Shown here: one piece after another, positions 34,140 to 45,260 of the stretch | Layout of the letters: each line of letters begins with the position of its first letter | Numbering within the stretch: position 1 is the first letter of the stretch | Assembly (NCBI GenBank): GCA_028564705.1 | Contig: JAPXFQ010001301.1 | Coordinates: 1 to 64,000 of the forward strand | Length of the DNA stretch: 64,000 nucleotides | Origin: Apricaphanius iberus | Taxonomy: Eukaryota > Chordata > Actinopteri > Cyprinodontiformes > Aphaniidae | Direction of reading: 5' to 3' | Notes under the pieces: generated by a model | The model's input: the letters and a program-made list of their open reading frames with translations, nothing else | Told to the model about the DNA's origin: nothing | Databases searched by the model: none | Position numbers and translations under genes: made by a program

Positions 34140-35000
34140 ATTGGACCACTCCAATTTGTTCTGCAGCTTGGACATTGACCAGAAAACACCAAGTCTGCTC
34201 ATTCCAAAAAAATCAACTCTGGGAGCAATTATCAGAAAATGGAAGACATACAAGACCACTGATAATCTCCCTCGATCTGGGGCTCCACGCAAGCTCTCAT
34301 CCCGTGGGGTCAAAATGATCATGAGAACGGTGAGCAAAAATCCCTGAACCTGGTGAATGACCTGCAGAGAGCTGGGACCAAAGTAACAAAGGTTACCATC
34401 AGTAACACACTACAACGACAGGGAATCAAATCCTTCAGTACCAGACGTGTCCCCCTGCTTAAGCCAGTGCATGTCCAGGCCCGTCTGAAGTTTGCCAGAG
34501 AGCACATGGATAATACAGCAGAGGATTGGGAGAATGTCATGTGGTCAGATGAAACCAAAGTAGAACTTTTTGGTATAAACTCAACTTGTCGTGTTTGGAG
34601 GAAGAAGAATACTGAGTTGGATCCCAAGAACACCATACCTACTGTGAAGCATGGGGGTGGAAACATCATGCTTTGGGGCTGTTTTTCTGCTAAGGGGACA
34701 GGACGACTGATCCGTGTTAAGGAAAGAATGAATGGGGCCATGTATCGTGAGATTTTGAGCCAAAAGGCAAAAGTATTGAGTTGAATTTTTGTTATTGACC
34801 AAATACTTATTTTCCACCATAATTTACAAATAAATTCTTAAAAAATTCCTACAATGTGAATTCCTTGATTTTTTTTTTTCACATTCTGTCTCTCACAGTT
34901 GAATTGTACCTATGATGAAAATTACTGACCTCTGTCATCATTTTAAGTGTGAGAACTTGCACAATCGATGGCTGATTAAATACTTTTTTTTCGCACTGTA
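34140..35000 (+). mobile_element. Tc1-type transposon, internally deleted
   Basis: Carries the N-terminal half of a Tc1 transposase and a right terminus (AATACTTTTTTTTCGCACTGTA at a TA site). The left inverted repeat is not recognisable, and the second half of the transposase is missing. It belongs to a different Tc1 family from the one at 10 kb, judging by protein and ends. Confidence 0.85.
34141..34784 (+). pseudogene. Tc1 transposase, frameshifted and C-truncated
   Basis: A first frame (34141-34347) has a helix-turn-helix and GRPR-like region: [31 protein letters not shown]. After a frame change near 34345 the second frame (34353-34784) gives [20 protein letters not shown], the first catalytic Asp in [12 protein letters not shown], and [19 protein letters not shown]. 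It stops after YREILS, where an internal deletion joins to the 3' untranslated region. The second Asp and the third acidic residue of the triad are lost. Inactive. Confidence 0.88.
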
Positions 35001-35040
35001 GCACAACACCAGACAGCAATGTATAGTGTTGAAGGTTTGA

Positions 35041-35460
35041 TTCTTACTTGTAGTTTAGAGAGGGGAAGCTTGGCGTAGGGTAAGTAGGATCCAGTGGAAT
35101 GAGGTTGGCTGAAGGTGGGCGTGTAGAATCTGACATTTTTTGGTGTTTGTTCCAGGTGGAGTGCTTGATGGGAATCCAGGAGGTTATCCGGAGCGAAGAT
35201 GAGTTCCTATTTTTCTCTTGCAGGTGGAGGTGTTGTTGGGACAGACAAACGAGCATCTTGAGTACAGCATCAGAGTTGATAAGTTAGGAGATGGTTACCA
35301 GGCACGGAGCAGTGCAGAGGCTGAGGAACCCATGCTGATGGACAGTGATGTTACCTGGGACACCCGAGATTCAAAGCTTGTATCACAAAACGTTGCACTG
35401 CAAAGTGGAGCAGTGTGTCAGAGCTTGATTCATCTGTTTATAGTCACGTGACCAATGACG
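35041..35460 (+). other. Unclassified GC-richer segment
   Basis: More GC-rich than its surroundings. Two pyrimidine-rich stretches ending in CAG precede GTGGAG (near 35153 and 35222), and the second is followed by 76 open codons. It could be exon-like or part of a repeat I do not recognise. I do not call a gene. Confidence 0.25.
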
Positions 35461-35740
35461 TTCGTAGTTCAAATATTTTAAAAGTCCTGAAAAGGGTTGC
35501 AATGTTGTTGATGTTTGTGGTATTGAGATGCCTAGATAATTTCCCAGAGAAGTTGTTTAGTAGCAAAATGAAATAAAAAATAAATGGCATTCTGAGATGT
35601 GGGGAATTTTACTATTTAATTTCTCTAAACAAGTTCATAATTTTTTTTGTTTAGTGAAGTACCTTTATAGTAACTAGTAGTAGAATATTGAGCATCATAC
35701 CATACATGGATATGAACTCCGTAGTCAGTTTATTCTGACT

Positions 35741-36046
35741 GGGCTGCACAGTGGCGCAGTGGTTAGCACTGTTACCTTGCAGCAAGAAGGTTGAGTGGGT
35801 TCCCTTCGGGTACTGTAGCTTCCTCCCACAGTCCAAAAACATGATTGTCAGGTTAATTGGTCTCTCTGAATTGTCCATAGGTGTGAGCGTGTGTGTGCAT
35901 GATTGTTTGTCCTGTTGTCCTGTGTTACCCTGGTATGGACTGGCAACCTGTCCAGGGTGTACCCCGCCTCTCGCCTGCAGACAACTAGAAATGGGTAACA
36001 GCCCCCTGCAACCCCTTGAGGATTAAGCAGTTTAGAAAATGGATGG
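35741..36046 (+). mobile_element. SINE with ATGG tail and long flanking duplication
   Basis: Starts GGGCTGCACAGTGGCGCAG, a tRNA-like A box region. It then has GGTTAGCACTG, CTTCCTCCCACAGTCC, the block GGTGTACCCCGCCTCTCGCC, and ends GAAAATGGATGG. A direct repeat of about 42 bp, diverged, flanks it (35699-35740 and 36047-36088). Confidence 0.85.
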
Positions 36047-36088
36047 ACCATACAGGGATATGAACTTTTTAGTCATTTCTCATTCATT

Positions 36089-36446
36089 ATAATTTAAATA
36101 AATAAATAATAAATAAATTCTGGTTTTGTATTATTTTTTTACTCTCTTTGTAATTAATAGAAATATTTGGTTAAAGCAAAATTTTGAATTGGTTTACAGT
36201 TTGGTTTACATGTGTTATTCTCAAAAAATTGTTGACGATTCATTTTACTGCTAAATAAAGTTGTTTTGTCATTGTATTACACTAATTTTGTAAAAGCATG
36301 CATAAAGTGAGCTACATGTATATGTAGGAAGTAAGTAGAGATAAGTAAATATATTACGCCTTCTAATTCAAAAACATAATTCAATGAATAGTTATGTGAA
36401 AAGAATAATTTCAAAAAGTACATAATGTGAATATGTGTGGACTAAA
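36089..36446. other. No gene recognised
   Basis: AT-rich spacer between the SINE and the LINE. Confidence 0.6.
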
Positions 36447-36453
36447 CTAATTA

Positions 36454-36500
36454 GAATCAGAATCAGCTTTAATGGCCAAGTATGACACATACAAGGAATT
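36454..36500 (-). repeat. LINE 3' end shared with the 11.1-kb retroposon
   Basis: On the plus strand both begin AGAATCAGAATCAGC, then TTTAATGGCCAAGTATG and ACACATACAAG. The match ends after about 43 bp. Confidence 0.9.
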
Positions 36501-36686
36501 TGACTCCGGCAACTTTTCTCTCCAGTACAGAACTTAAATAAGTGAAATTAAAATGGAAATAAAAATAAATACAAATAAATAATAAAGAATAATATATGCA
36601 CCAAACCAGGGTTATTGTACAGTAAGTATATACAGCAGTGCAGAGTTTTAGTTTATTGTTCATGTGAATGGCCTCAGACTCAGTGA

Positions 36687-38464
36687 TTATTCAGAGTTCA
36701 TCAGAGCGACAGCCTGGGAGAAGAAACTGTTCTTATGTCGGGTGGTTTTGGCGTACAAAGATCTGTAACGCCGGCCTGAGGGGAGGAGCCTAAACAGATT
36801 GTGGCCAGGGTGTGAGGGGTCAGTGGTGATTATTCTGGCCCGCTTCCTGACCCTGGCCCGGAAAAGGTCCTCAATGGAGGGAAGATCAGTACATATGATC
36901 CTCTCTGAGGACCTGACTGTTCTCTGCAGTCTGTCCTTGTCTTGCCTGGTGGCGGATCCGAACCAGACAGACTGGACTATTGCTGTGTAGAATATGGTCA
37001 GTAGTTCCTGAGGCAGGTTGAACTTTCTGAGCTGACGCAGAAAGTACAGCCTTTGCTGGGCCTTCTTCCTTATAGAGTCAATGTGGGAGGTCCACTTCAG
37101 GTCCTGTGTGATGGTGGATCCTAGGAACCTGAAAGACTCCACTGTGGGGACTGGCCTGTTGGTGATTATGAGAGGAGATGTTAAATTCCTGAAGTCCACT
37201 GTCATCTCCACAGTTTTGAGTGGGTTTAGCTCCAGGTGGTTCTGACTGCACCAGAGGACCAGCTGTTCCACCTCCCTTCTGTATGCAGACTCGTCGCCGT
37301 CACGGATGAGTCCAATGACGGTGATGTCATCTGCAAACTTCAGGAGTTTCACAGAAGGGTCTCTTGATGTGCAATCAGTGGTGTAAAGGGAGAAAAGCAG
37401 TGGGGAGAGAACACATCCCTGGGGGGCGCCGATGCTGAGGGACCGGGTGCTGGATATGAAGTTACCCAGTTTCACCTGCTGCCTCCTGACAGTCAGGAAA
37501 CTGGTAATCCACTGACAGGTGGAGGGAGGCACGGTGAGCTGGGACAGTTTTTGGTGGAGGAGCTCTGGGACTATGGTGTTGAATGCAGAGCTGAAGTCCA
37601 CAAACAGGACCCAGCGTAGGTACCTGCAGAGTCTAGGTGTTGCAGGATGTAGTGGAGAGCCATGTTGACTGCGTCATCCACTGACCTGTTTGCTCTATAG
37701 GCGAACTGCAGGGGGTCTAGCAGGGGATCCGTGATTTCCTTCAGGTTGGACAGCACCAGTCGCTCAAAGGATTTCATGACCACAGATGTCAGGGCGACTG
37801 GTCTGTAGTCATTTAATCCTGTGACAGGGGACTTCTTGGGAACCGGGATGATGGTGGAGCGTTTGAGGCAGGAGGGGACCTCACACAGCTCCAGGGAGTT
37901 ATTGAAGATCTGAGTGAAGATGGGAGCCAGCTGGTCAGCACAGACGTTCAGACAGGACGGAGACACTCCATCAGGACCTGATGCCTTCTTAATCCTCTGT
38001 CTCTGAAATAGTTGGCGCACATCCTGTTCACAGATCGTCAGCGCAGGCAGGGGGTCAGGTATGGGGATGGTTTGGGGTGATGCTAGGCCTTTTGTGATGG
38101 AGATGGTGGGGGAGGTGGAAGGTGTGATAGTTGTTTCAAACCTGGAGAAAAAGTCATTGAGGTCCTCAGCCAGGCGGGGGCTCCCCACAGGGTGGGGGGA
38201 TGGTCTCCTGTAGTTGGTAATGGTCTGCAGGCCCTTCCAAACTGCAGAAGAATCGTTGGCAGAAAAACGCTCCTTCAGTTTTACACTGTAGTTCCTTTTT
38301 GCTGCCTTGATCTCCTTTGTCAGCTTGTTCCTGGCCTGCTTGTACAGGTCCCGATCCCCACTCCTGTAGGCCTCCTCCTTGTCCTGGCGTAGCCGTCTCA
38401 GTTCTGCAGTGAACCATGGTTTATTGTTGTTGAACGTGCAGAAGGCTTTGGTCTGCACACACAT
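36687..38464 (-). pseudogene. LINE reverse transcriptase, one internal frameshift
   Basis: Frame 38464-37571 has NKPWFTAELRRLRQDKEEAY, KASGPDGVSPSCLNVCADQL, TIIPVPKKSPVTGLNDYRPV and [15 protein letters not shown] single-base frame change near 37600 moves to 37601-36687: [15 protein letters not shown] (motif A), [20 protein letters not shown], and the catalytic [10 protein letters not shown] near residues 89-98. After RT come a [17 protein letters not shown] block and a C-terminal region ending [10 protein letters not shown]. All catalytic Asp residues are present. The two frames overlap by 31 bases. Confidence 0.9.
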
Positions 38465-39591
38465 GTCCTCACAAAATGTATGTCCTCACTGATGTAAGAT
38501 GTCACAGTGTCAGTCAGTTCGTCCAGGTCTGAGGCTGCTGCTTCAAAGACGCTCCAATCAGTGCAGTCAAAGCAGGCCTGTAACTGCATCTTTGACTCAT
38601 CTGTCCATCTCTTCACAGTTTTTACTACAGGCTTAGCAGATTTCAGCTTCTGCTTGTAAGATGGGATGAGGTGGACCAGGCAGTGGTCAGAAAGTCCCAA
38701 AGCAGCACGGGGGACAGAGCGATATGCATTCTTTATTGTGGTATAGCAGTGGTCTAAATAGTTCATGTCCCTGGTGGGACACGTCACGTGTTGTCTATAT
38801 TTGGGCAGTTCTAGTTTGAGATTTGCTCTATTAAAATCCCCGAGAATGATTAGCAGAGAGTCCGGATGAGTTTTCTCCACGTCTGTGATCTGGTCAGCAA
38901 GGTGATGTTACGCCTCCGTTACGCACGCCTGCGGTGGAATGTATACAGCGACCAGCACAAACGAGGCGAACTCCCGCGGTGAATAAAATGGTTTACAGTT
39001 TATGAAGAAAGACTCTAGGTGAGGGCTGCATGTCTTCTTTAAAACTGTGACATCTGTACACCAACCTTCGTTAATGTAGAAACACGTTCCTCCTCCCTTT
39101 GACTTCCCAGACAGTTCCGCGCAGCGGTCCACTCGGAACAGCTGGAAGCGCGGCAGCTGTAGTGTGCTGTCCGGGATGTGTTCACTGGACCAGGTTTCAG
39201 TGAAGCAAAAGGCGGCAGAACGACGAAAGTCGGAGTTCTTGGATAGGAGAAGGAGCAATTCATCCATTTTGTTAGGCAGAGAGCGGATGTTCCCCAGGTG
39301 TATGGATGGGAGAGCGGTGCGTAATCCCCGCTGCCGCAATTTAATGAGCACACCAGCTCGTTTCCCTCGTCGGCGTCTCCGTCTAAATCCACAGAGCGCT
39401 GCTGCTCCTCCAGTCAGAATCTCCATAAAGTAGTCTGGTTGATTAAAAACCGGTGAAAAAAGTCCGGCACTGGATAGCCCTATTTGTAAGATGTCCTCTC
39501 TGCTCATTTTAATACCAGAGGGAGTGCAGAAAACTACGCAAAAAAGTAAAATTGTAACCAGTACTAGGGAGCGAAGTACCGAGGCGTCCAT
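38398..39591 (-). pseudogene. LINE endonuclease region, one stop codon
   Basis: Starts at ATG 39591 as MDASVLRSLVLVTILLFCVV, an N-terminus with a hydrophobic stretch (residues 7-20). An Arg-rich patch follows (RRRRRRGKRAG, about 70-80). The AP endonuclease domain has HLGNIRSLPNKMDEL, CFTETWSS, KSKGGGTCFYINEGW, then a TAA stop at 38910-38908. The same frame continues with ILGDFNRANL, MNYLDHCYTT and LGLSDHCLVHLIP, the C-terminal catalytic motifs. It loses frame near 38460, before RT. The domain nicks target DNA and supplies the primer end for reverse transcription. The stop looks like a Gln (CAA) to TAA change. Confidence 0.88.
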
Positions 39592-39899
39592 CGCGGCGCC
39601 ATCTTAGGTCTCTAATTAATCACAGACTTATCCCATTAAAAGCCATCCTTTAAAAAAATACAGTTTTTTATGTTTTGTAGGTGCAGACTGTTATTTATAA
39701 CTAGTAAGTGGCTTACAATGCCATTTGCCATCAATCTTGAGACTCCTTCATATCCGCCACGATTAAGTAAACTAGGAATACTGATTTTATTGGATTTAAT
39801 TTCATTTATAAAATACCATACATTTTTATTACACAGTCCTGGGGGGCTTTTTTGAATGATTTATTTATTCATAAAGTTAAATCCACAAATTGTCTTCAA

Positions 39900-40051
39900 C
39901 AAAATGCAGTTGGTTGTGAAAACATTTACAATACAATGTCTTCACCAGCAGATTTCCTCAGAGTTCTGAAGCATTGAGCAATGAACCTTTTTTTCAATAC
40001 AACTGGATTGAAAAATTCATTGGTTCAAAAGGCTTCACATTACCATCACTA
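39900..40051 (+). repeat. Possible hAT terminal fragment
   Basis: The string TTGGTTCAAAAGGCTTCAC leading to CCATCACTACTGATGG resembles the right end of the hAT at 14690 (GTGGTTCAATGCC... CATCACTACTGAT). No left end or coding part was found. Confidence 0.35.
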
Positions 40052-40059
40052 CTGATGGA

Positions 40060-40839
40060 AGAGTTTTTTCTTTGGAGGTTCCAGAGGGATGTTATGGTGA
40101 ACAAGGAGGAATCTATGAGGGGACAGAAAAGGTAAGGCGCAATCCATGAACAGAAAGCAAAACCTCTTACTCAGAGTCTCTGGAGATAATTTGGCCATAT
40201 ACCATACAAGAAGCAAGAACCGACTGGCATCACCTTGCCGGATCCGCTCCCATTTCGAGCTGGATGGTGATGAAGACCTATGAGGAACACCTGATGGCTG
40301 CTGCCTGCCACGCCCTGCAGAGAAGGTTGGAGAAGGACAGACAAACACCCACTCTCCAGCACACAGCCACAGAGTCCTAACACTGAACTGATTAAATCAG
40401 TATCACTGAGGTGATTAGAGTAAACAAAGATAAGGCTTAAGGAATGTCTAATTAACTTTGAGCAGGTTCTGGAAACCAGTGGAAAATGCAGGTATCCCAG
40501 TTCTAAAACAGAGATATGAAAATCAAGGAATGAAAATCCAGTCTGTTTCAGACTGGGTGCAGCCTACGTTAGCTTTAGTTAGATTCTGTTAGCTTTCGAC
40601 TAGCTTTTGACTAGCTTGTAGCTATGTCGGGTCGAAAGCATCAACCCTCCGCCCCCACCCTAACAGCACCACTCTCAGCTCCACCTCTTTACCCATTTTT
40701 TTATTTTCTGAGAGTGAGGAGCCGAGTGACGTGGACAAGATGGCGGCAGTGGGAAGCGCCCAGTTGGCTTCGTTTTCTGCTCTTCAGAAACCTATGGGTG
40801 AGGTCATCAGAGGGTTAGTCCAATATATTTACAGTCTAT
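40060..40839. other. No gene recognised
   Basis: Includes a GC-richer patch at 40620-40800. ATTTACAGTCTATGG near 40830 resembles the end of a common fish repeat, but I cannot define the element. Confidence 0.4.
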
Positions 40840-40852
40840 GGTTCTGCCTCTG

Positions 40853-41231
40853 GGGCTGCACGGTGGCGCAGTAGTTAGCACTGTTGACTTGCAGCAAGAA
40901 GGTTGTGGGTTGCTTTCTGAATGGAGTTTGCATGTACTCCTTGTGCAAGCGTGGGTTCCCCTAATCCGGCTTCCTCCCACAGTCCAAAAACATGACTGTC
41001 AGGTTAATTGATCACTCTAAATTGTCCTTAGGTGTGGGTGTGTGTGTGTGTGTGCGTGCATGGTTGTTTGTCCTGTCTATGTTCTATGTTGCCCTGTGAT
41101 GGACTGGCGACCTGTCCAGGGTGTACCCCGCTTCTCGCCCGATGACAGCTGGAGATAGGCACCAGCCCCCCCCCCCCCCCCCCCCCCCCGAGACCCCTGG
41201 AGGAATAAGCGGTTCAGAAAATGGATGGATG
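40853..41231 (+). mobile_element. Full-length SINE with exact 13-bp target duplication
   Basis: Starts GGGCTGCACGGTGGCGCAG and ends GAAAATGGATGGATG. The exact repeat GGTTCTGCCTCTG flanks it (40840-40852 and 41232-41244). The tRNA-like A box GTGGCGCAGTAGTTAGC is clear and the B box is weaker. It carries a TG run and a long C run (41166-41189). Confidence 0.9.
41166..41189. repeat. Poly-C run of 24
   Basis: An uninterrupted C24 tract inside the SINE, at a position where other copies have about five to seven C. Confidence 0.95.
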
Positions 41232-41287
41232 GGTTCTGCCTCTGTTGTTTTAACCATTGATTAAATAATGGCTTTCATGTAATTTTT

Positions 41288-41400
41288 TGGGCTGTCGAAA
41301 TTAACGTGTTAACGCATGGTTGATTAATTCATAGAATTAACATGATTAATTTTTTTAACGCGAATACCGCCCTGTTTATCTTATAATTCAGCCCCCATCA
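41288..41400 (+). repeat. hAT terminal fragment
   Basis: GGGCTGTCGAAATTAACGTG followed by TTAACGC and GATTAATT motifs is the pattern of a hAT end with repeated AACGCGTTAA-like subterminal sites. No transposase or opposite end is nearby. Confidence 0.5.
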
Positions 41401-42485
41401 CATCCCTTCTCCTTCCTAACCAGTCAAAATGCATTTGGATGGGGGGGAATTGTTGTGCAGCAGGACGTGTGTGTGTGCATAAATGACATTTGAGTATATT
41501 CTTATTATTGATGTATTGGCTTCAAGTTGATATGATTAAGTTCATAAGTTGTCAGTGAGAATTTTCCTACTGTCTGCTGATGTCAGCCCTGCCATAGCCC
41601 CTCGCTTCCCTCTCACTCCTGTGCGTGGTTCAAAGAGTATAAATGCGCCACATTTATGTTGCTTTATGCATATTGGTTCACTGTATATTTTCAATGCATT
41701 TCATGATGAGTTACCGCTGCTTTAAAACGTGAAAATATTAATTTAAAGTAATGTTTTCAGACTTAAATTAATGCTAAATCATTAGCGGAATAAGCTGTGC
41801 ATGCTATCTGCAGCTTTGGCTAATAAAAGTCAGCAATGTTACTTGTCACAATACTGCGACGTTGGCGTCTAACGGCCTTACATATATCAATATCCTTGAT
41901 ATGAGATCTACCCAGGAGTGTAACATCTTAAAAGTGAGGGGAACACATTTTTCAGAGATCAATAGAATTATTTATCATCCTCTTGCATTCAATTGCAACC
42001 TTCATCAGTGGCTAAATAATCCTTTCAATCACTGTTCCACAGGGAGTGTGCTTGTTTAGTTATCAGCAATATTAATAGTGGTCCAAAGACAGTTATTAAT
42101 TATCATTATTACTCTTAATAAAATTTTACAAGGAACCACCTGTTCATCAGAATCAAATACATTTGTTCAAATATTGACTATAAATATTGACTATTGGTGT
42201 CAGTCTGGAAAGATTTAACAACTACAGGCTAGAGAAAGTTAGAGTTTCATTCCACTCGAACTTATAATGATAACTGATCACCTCTTCAGAATACAAGTCT
42301 TTTTACAGGTTATCGGACTCACCGACACAAATCAATTACCACAACAAATGTTGCTAGAATTTACTCTCTACAAAATATCTGGTGGGAAGGGAGATGGCCA
42401 AAGGTTCTATAGAATAATAAACAGAGGTTTTGGATGACTGATCTTTCTGGGCTATCAATTAAAATACAGACAAAACATATCTTGG
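41401..42485. other. No gene recognised
   Basis: AT-rich DNA. May include the eroded interior of the hAT beginning at 41288, but no coding motif remains. Confidence 0.45.
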
Positions 42486-42489
42486 AGTG

Positions 42490-43925
42490 GGAATGAAAGT
42501 CATGCTAAAATATGGTCAAAATACCTGAATTGTTTCTCCTACCAAAGACAGCTCTGAATAGTAGAGTTTTAAGCTTTGATTTAAAAGAGCCTAACGATTC
42601 AGCATTTTTGCATTCTTCTGGAAGTTTGTTCCAGATTTGTGGAGCATAGAAGCTGAAAGCTGCCTCTCCTTGTTTAGTTCTAATTATAGGAATATTAAGT
42701 AATCTAAAGTTGGAGGACCTGAGTGGTCTGCTGGGTTGATATAGTGACAACATATCTCCAACATACTTTGGTGCTAAACCGTTCAATGATTTATAAACTA
42801 GCAGGAGTATTTTAAAGTATATTCTTTGAGCTACAGGAAGCCAGTGTAAGGACTTAAGAACTGGGGTAATGTGTTCTACTGTCCTAGTTCTAGTGATAAC
42901 ACGGGCAGCAGCGTTCTGGATCAGCTGCACTTGTCTGATTGCTTTTTTAGGTAGACCTGTGAGGACACTGTTACAGTAATCAATCCAACTAAAGATAAAC
43001 GCATGGATCAGTTTTTCTGTGATATCAGTCCTTTAATCCTAGAAATGTTTTTCAGGTGATAGAAGGCTGACCTGGTTTTTGCCTTAATGTTACCCTGGAG
43101 GTTCCGGTCCGAGTCCATTAAAACACCGAGATTACGAGCCTGATGAGTAGTTTTTAGTTGTATTAGCTGAAGCTGTGTGCTGACTCTGGATCATTCCTCC
43201 TTAGGTCCAAAAATAATTAATTCTGTTTTGTTTCTGTTTAGCTGGAGAAAGTTATGGGACATCCAGTCGTTGATTTGTTCATTGCATTCATTTAAGGTCT
43301 GGATAGACTTATAGTCACCTGGTGATAACTTTGCATCAGATCGGACTAAATTACAAGGAGAACTTTCTTTAAAAAAGTTGTGGGTAAGATATCGAGGCAG
43401 CAAGAGGAGGAGTTTAGCTGTTTAATAATTTCATCAAGATCTGATTGATTTAGTTTCTTGAAGTTAGACATTTTACCTGCATTATTTTTACATGGGAATG
43501 ACAATGTTGGTGGGTTGGGTGCTGCTTTACAGATTGATCTTCAAATTTCTAGAATCTTTTAATTGAAAAAGTTGTCAAATTGACTACAGGCCCCAGTGGA
43601 GTGCAGCTAAGGAGCTGCTTTCACTGGAGGATTGGTTAGTCTTTCAACTGTTGCAAATAGAGTCCGGGTGTTATTATTGTCTCTGTAAATGATTTCAGAG
43701 AAGAAGGTTTCTCTTGCAGTTTTCAAAGTTAAGTTATATTTGTTAAGCTTGTTTTTGTAGATCTCATAGTGAACATGGAGTTGAGTTTTCCTCCATTTTC
43801 TTTCGGCCTTACGGCACTCCCTTATTTCACTACATACCAGAGGATTGTTGGTCCATGGAGACATGTTTTTACCTGAGACTACTTTAACCCACGAGAGATG
43901 AGTAAAAATAGGAAGCAAAATTTTG
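42490..43925 (-). mobile_element. L2-type LINE with central deletion
   Basis: Minus-strand L2 remains: pre-RT region (43918-43607), part of post-motif RT (43403-43191) and the C-terminal domain (42930-42505). The RT core with PQGS and YADD is missing. Confidence 0.8.
42505..43918 (-). pseudogene. L2 ORF2, deleted and broken
   Basis: The segment 43918-43607 reads TNNPLVCSEIRECRKAERKW and NKYNLTLKTARETFFSE, the linker between endonuclease and RT. The segment 43403-43191 reads [20 protein letters not shown], just after the RT palm. The segment 42930-42505 reads LIQNAAARVITRTRTVEHIT, LKSLHWLPVAQRIYFKILLL, and FYAPQIWNKLPEEC, the conserved C-terminal domain. It is the best-preserved L2 C-terminus in the window. 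Without the catalytic core it cannot act. Confidence 0.85.
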
Positions 43926-44323
43926 AATTAGAACTTTGGTAAATAACTTTGAAGTCCCTCTTATGCAACTATGCAAACCTGTGTAAACCCCTCCCAGAAC
44001 CTGTTTTCTTTAATGTGGAAAATAAAGATTTATTTCAGATATATGGAAAGCAGTCAGGTTCTGCACTTATAAAAGAGAATTTGGTTTATTCCTACCATGA
44101 TCTAACTATCAAGAGAAGTTACATTAGTATTGTTACCATGCTGTATTGGCATGTTCATTATCTTTTATTTTTACTATAGTGTGGAAACTGCTACATACCA
44201 GCAGCAGTATGTATACCCTAAATAAACAAAATGCCTAGAAGCAGAAATAAAAGTGAAAATATAAAAACATAAAATGCATCGTGATAATTTCACTACAGAT
44301 CTGAATGGGACAAGGCTTTAAAT

Positions 44324-44619
44324 TGTTATGATCCGTCCCTGTCTGCGTCATCTTTCCTCCCTGATTGTTCCTTCCCCGTGTGTCTCAATTATCCCTAGTT
44401 TGTTTCAACTGTTTTGCTTCCCAGATGTTCTTTATTCCATTATTAGCCATCAGTATATATACCTTCCTGTGTCTGTCTTTGTTGGATCCTCGTCTATCTT
44501 ACCCCTGTGTGGCTCCTCGTCTTGTGCTAAAATTATTATTTTTGTTTTACAATAAAATGGGAAATAATCTCTCCAATCCTGTCTCTGCGTCTGAGTCTGA
44601 CCTAGCCCCAAACCTGGCA
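44324..44619 (+). mobile_element. Solo LTR with 5-bp target duplication
   Basis: A 296-bp sequence beginning TGTTATGATCCG and ending AACCTGGCA. A TATATATA box lies at about 44454 and an AATAAAATGG signal at about 44551. The exact repeat TAAAT flanks it (44319-44323 and 44620-44624). This is the product of recombination between the two LTRs of a former element. Confidence 0.88.
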
Positions 44620-44624
44620 TAAAT

Positions 44625-45114
44625 AAGCCTAAAGACCATCTCCAGCACAAAAAATATATATATTTTAGTGGCCTGTGTGATCCCACTGAGGAACAGGCAA
44701 GTTTTATTAGATCAAAAATAATGGTCGGCAAAAGAGTCCCTAAACATGCTGAACTTGTTAGCCACACCATGTATCAGATACCTTATAACTGCTTGTCAAC
44801 AGAACCATTTTTGGCAAGATTGGGCTGAGAACTGGTTAAAAAAATACTCCACAATACCTTTGTCAGATGTACTGATCATAGTGCTGTGTTCGATTTCCCT
44901 TCAAAGTCAGAAGTAGGTTCTGACTTTGCATAATAATATACAGCCAACTCTGCCATGACCCATTCTACAAACATGTATTAGAAATCCCAATAGTGCTGTA
45001 ATAACGAGCTAAAAGCTAACAACAGCAAATCCCCAGCAGTAAAAAAAAAAACTTAAGAACAGAAGGGTGACCTTAAATGAGGATATAAACCTTCCTGTTA
45101 TTTCAAGACGATTA
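44625..45114. other. No gene recognised
   Basis: No supported feature. Confidence 0.5.
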
Positions 45115-45260
45115 GGTGGTAATTTGTTTTTTCATTTAATCTTTTTTAACCAGGAAAAGTACCATTGAGAATAAAAAAACAAATTTCCAAGGACGTCCTG
45201 CCCAAGAGGCAGTAAAAGTTACAATTACACAATGATTTACACAAATAAAATTACAAACAC
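45115..45260 (-). repeat. 3' end of a LINE-type retroposon
   Basis: On the minus strand, CCTCTTGGGCAGGACGTCC followed by ATTCTCAATGGTACTTTTCC and TGGTTAAAAAAGATTAAATG resembles the 3' terminus of fish Rex/RTE-like elements (…AATGGGACTTTACCTGGTTAAATAAAGG type). Confidence 0.5.

Larger units (their letters stand above)
36454..39611 (-). mobile_element. Nearly full-length LINE (CR1/L2/Rex1 group)
   Basis: A 3.16-kb minus-strand non-LTR retrotransposon. The 5' end lies by AAGATGGCGCCGCG and the 3' end is GATTCTGATTCT. A 7-bp direct repeat CTAATTA flanks it (36447-36453 and 39612-39618). The order is 5' end, endonuclease, reverse transcriptase, short AT-rich 3' UTR. Three lesions break the single long frame: one stop and two frameshifts. 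This is the only LINE here with both enzymatic domains. Confidence 0.9.
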
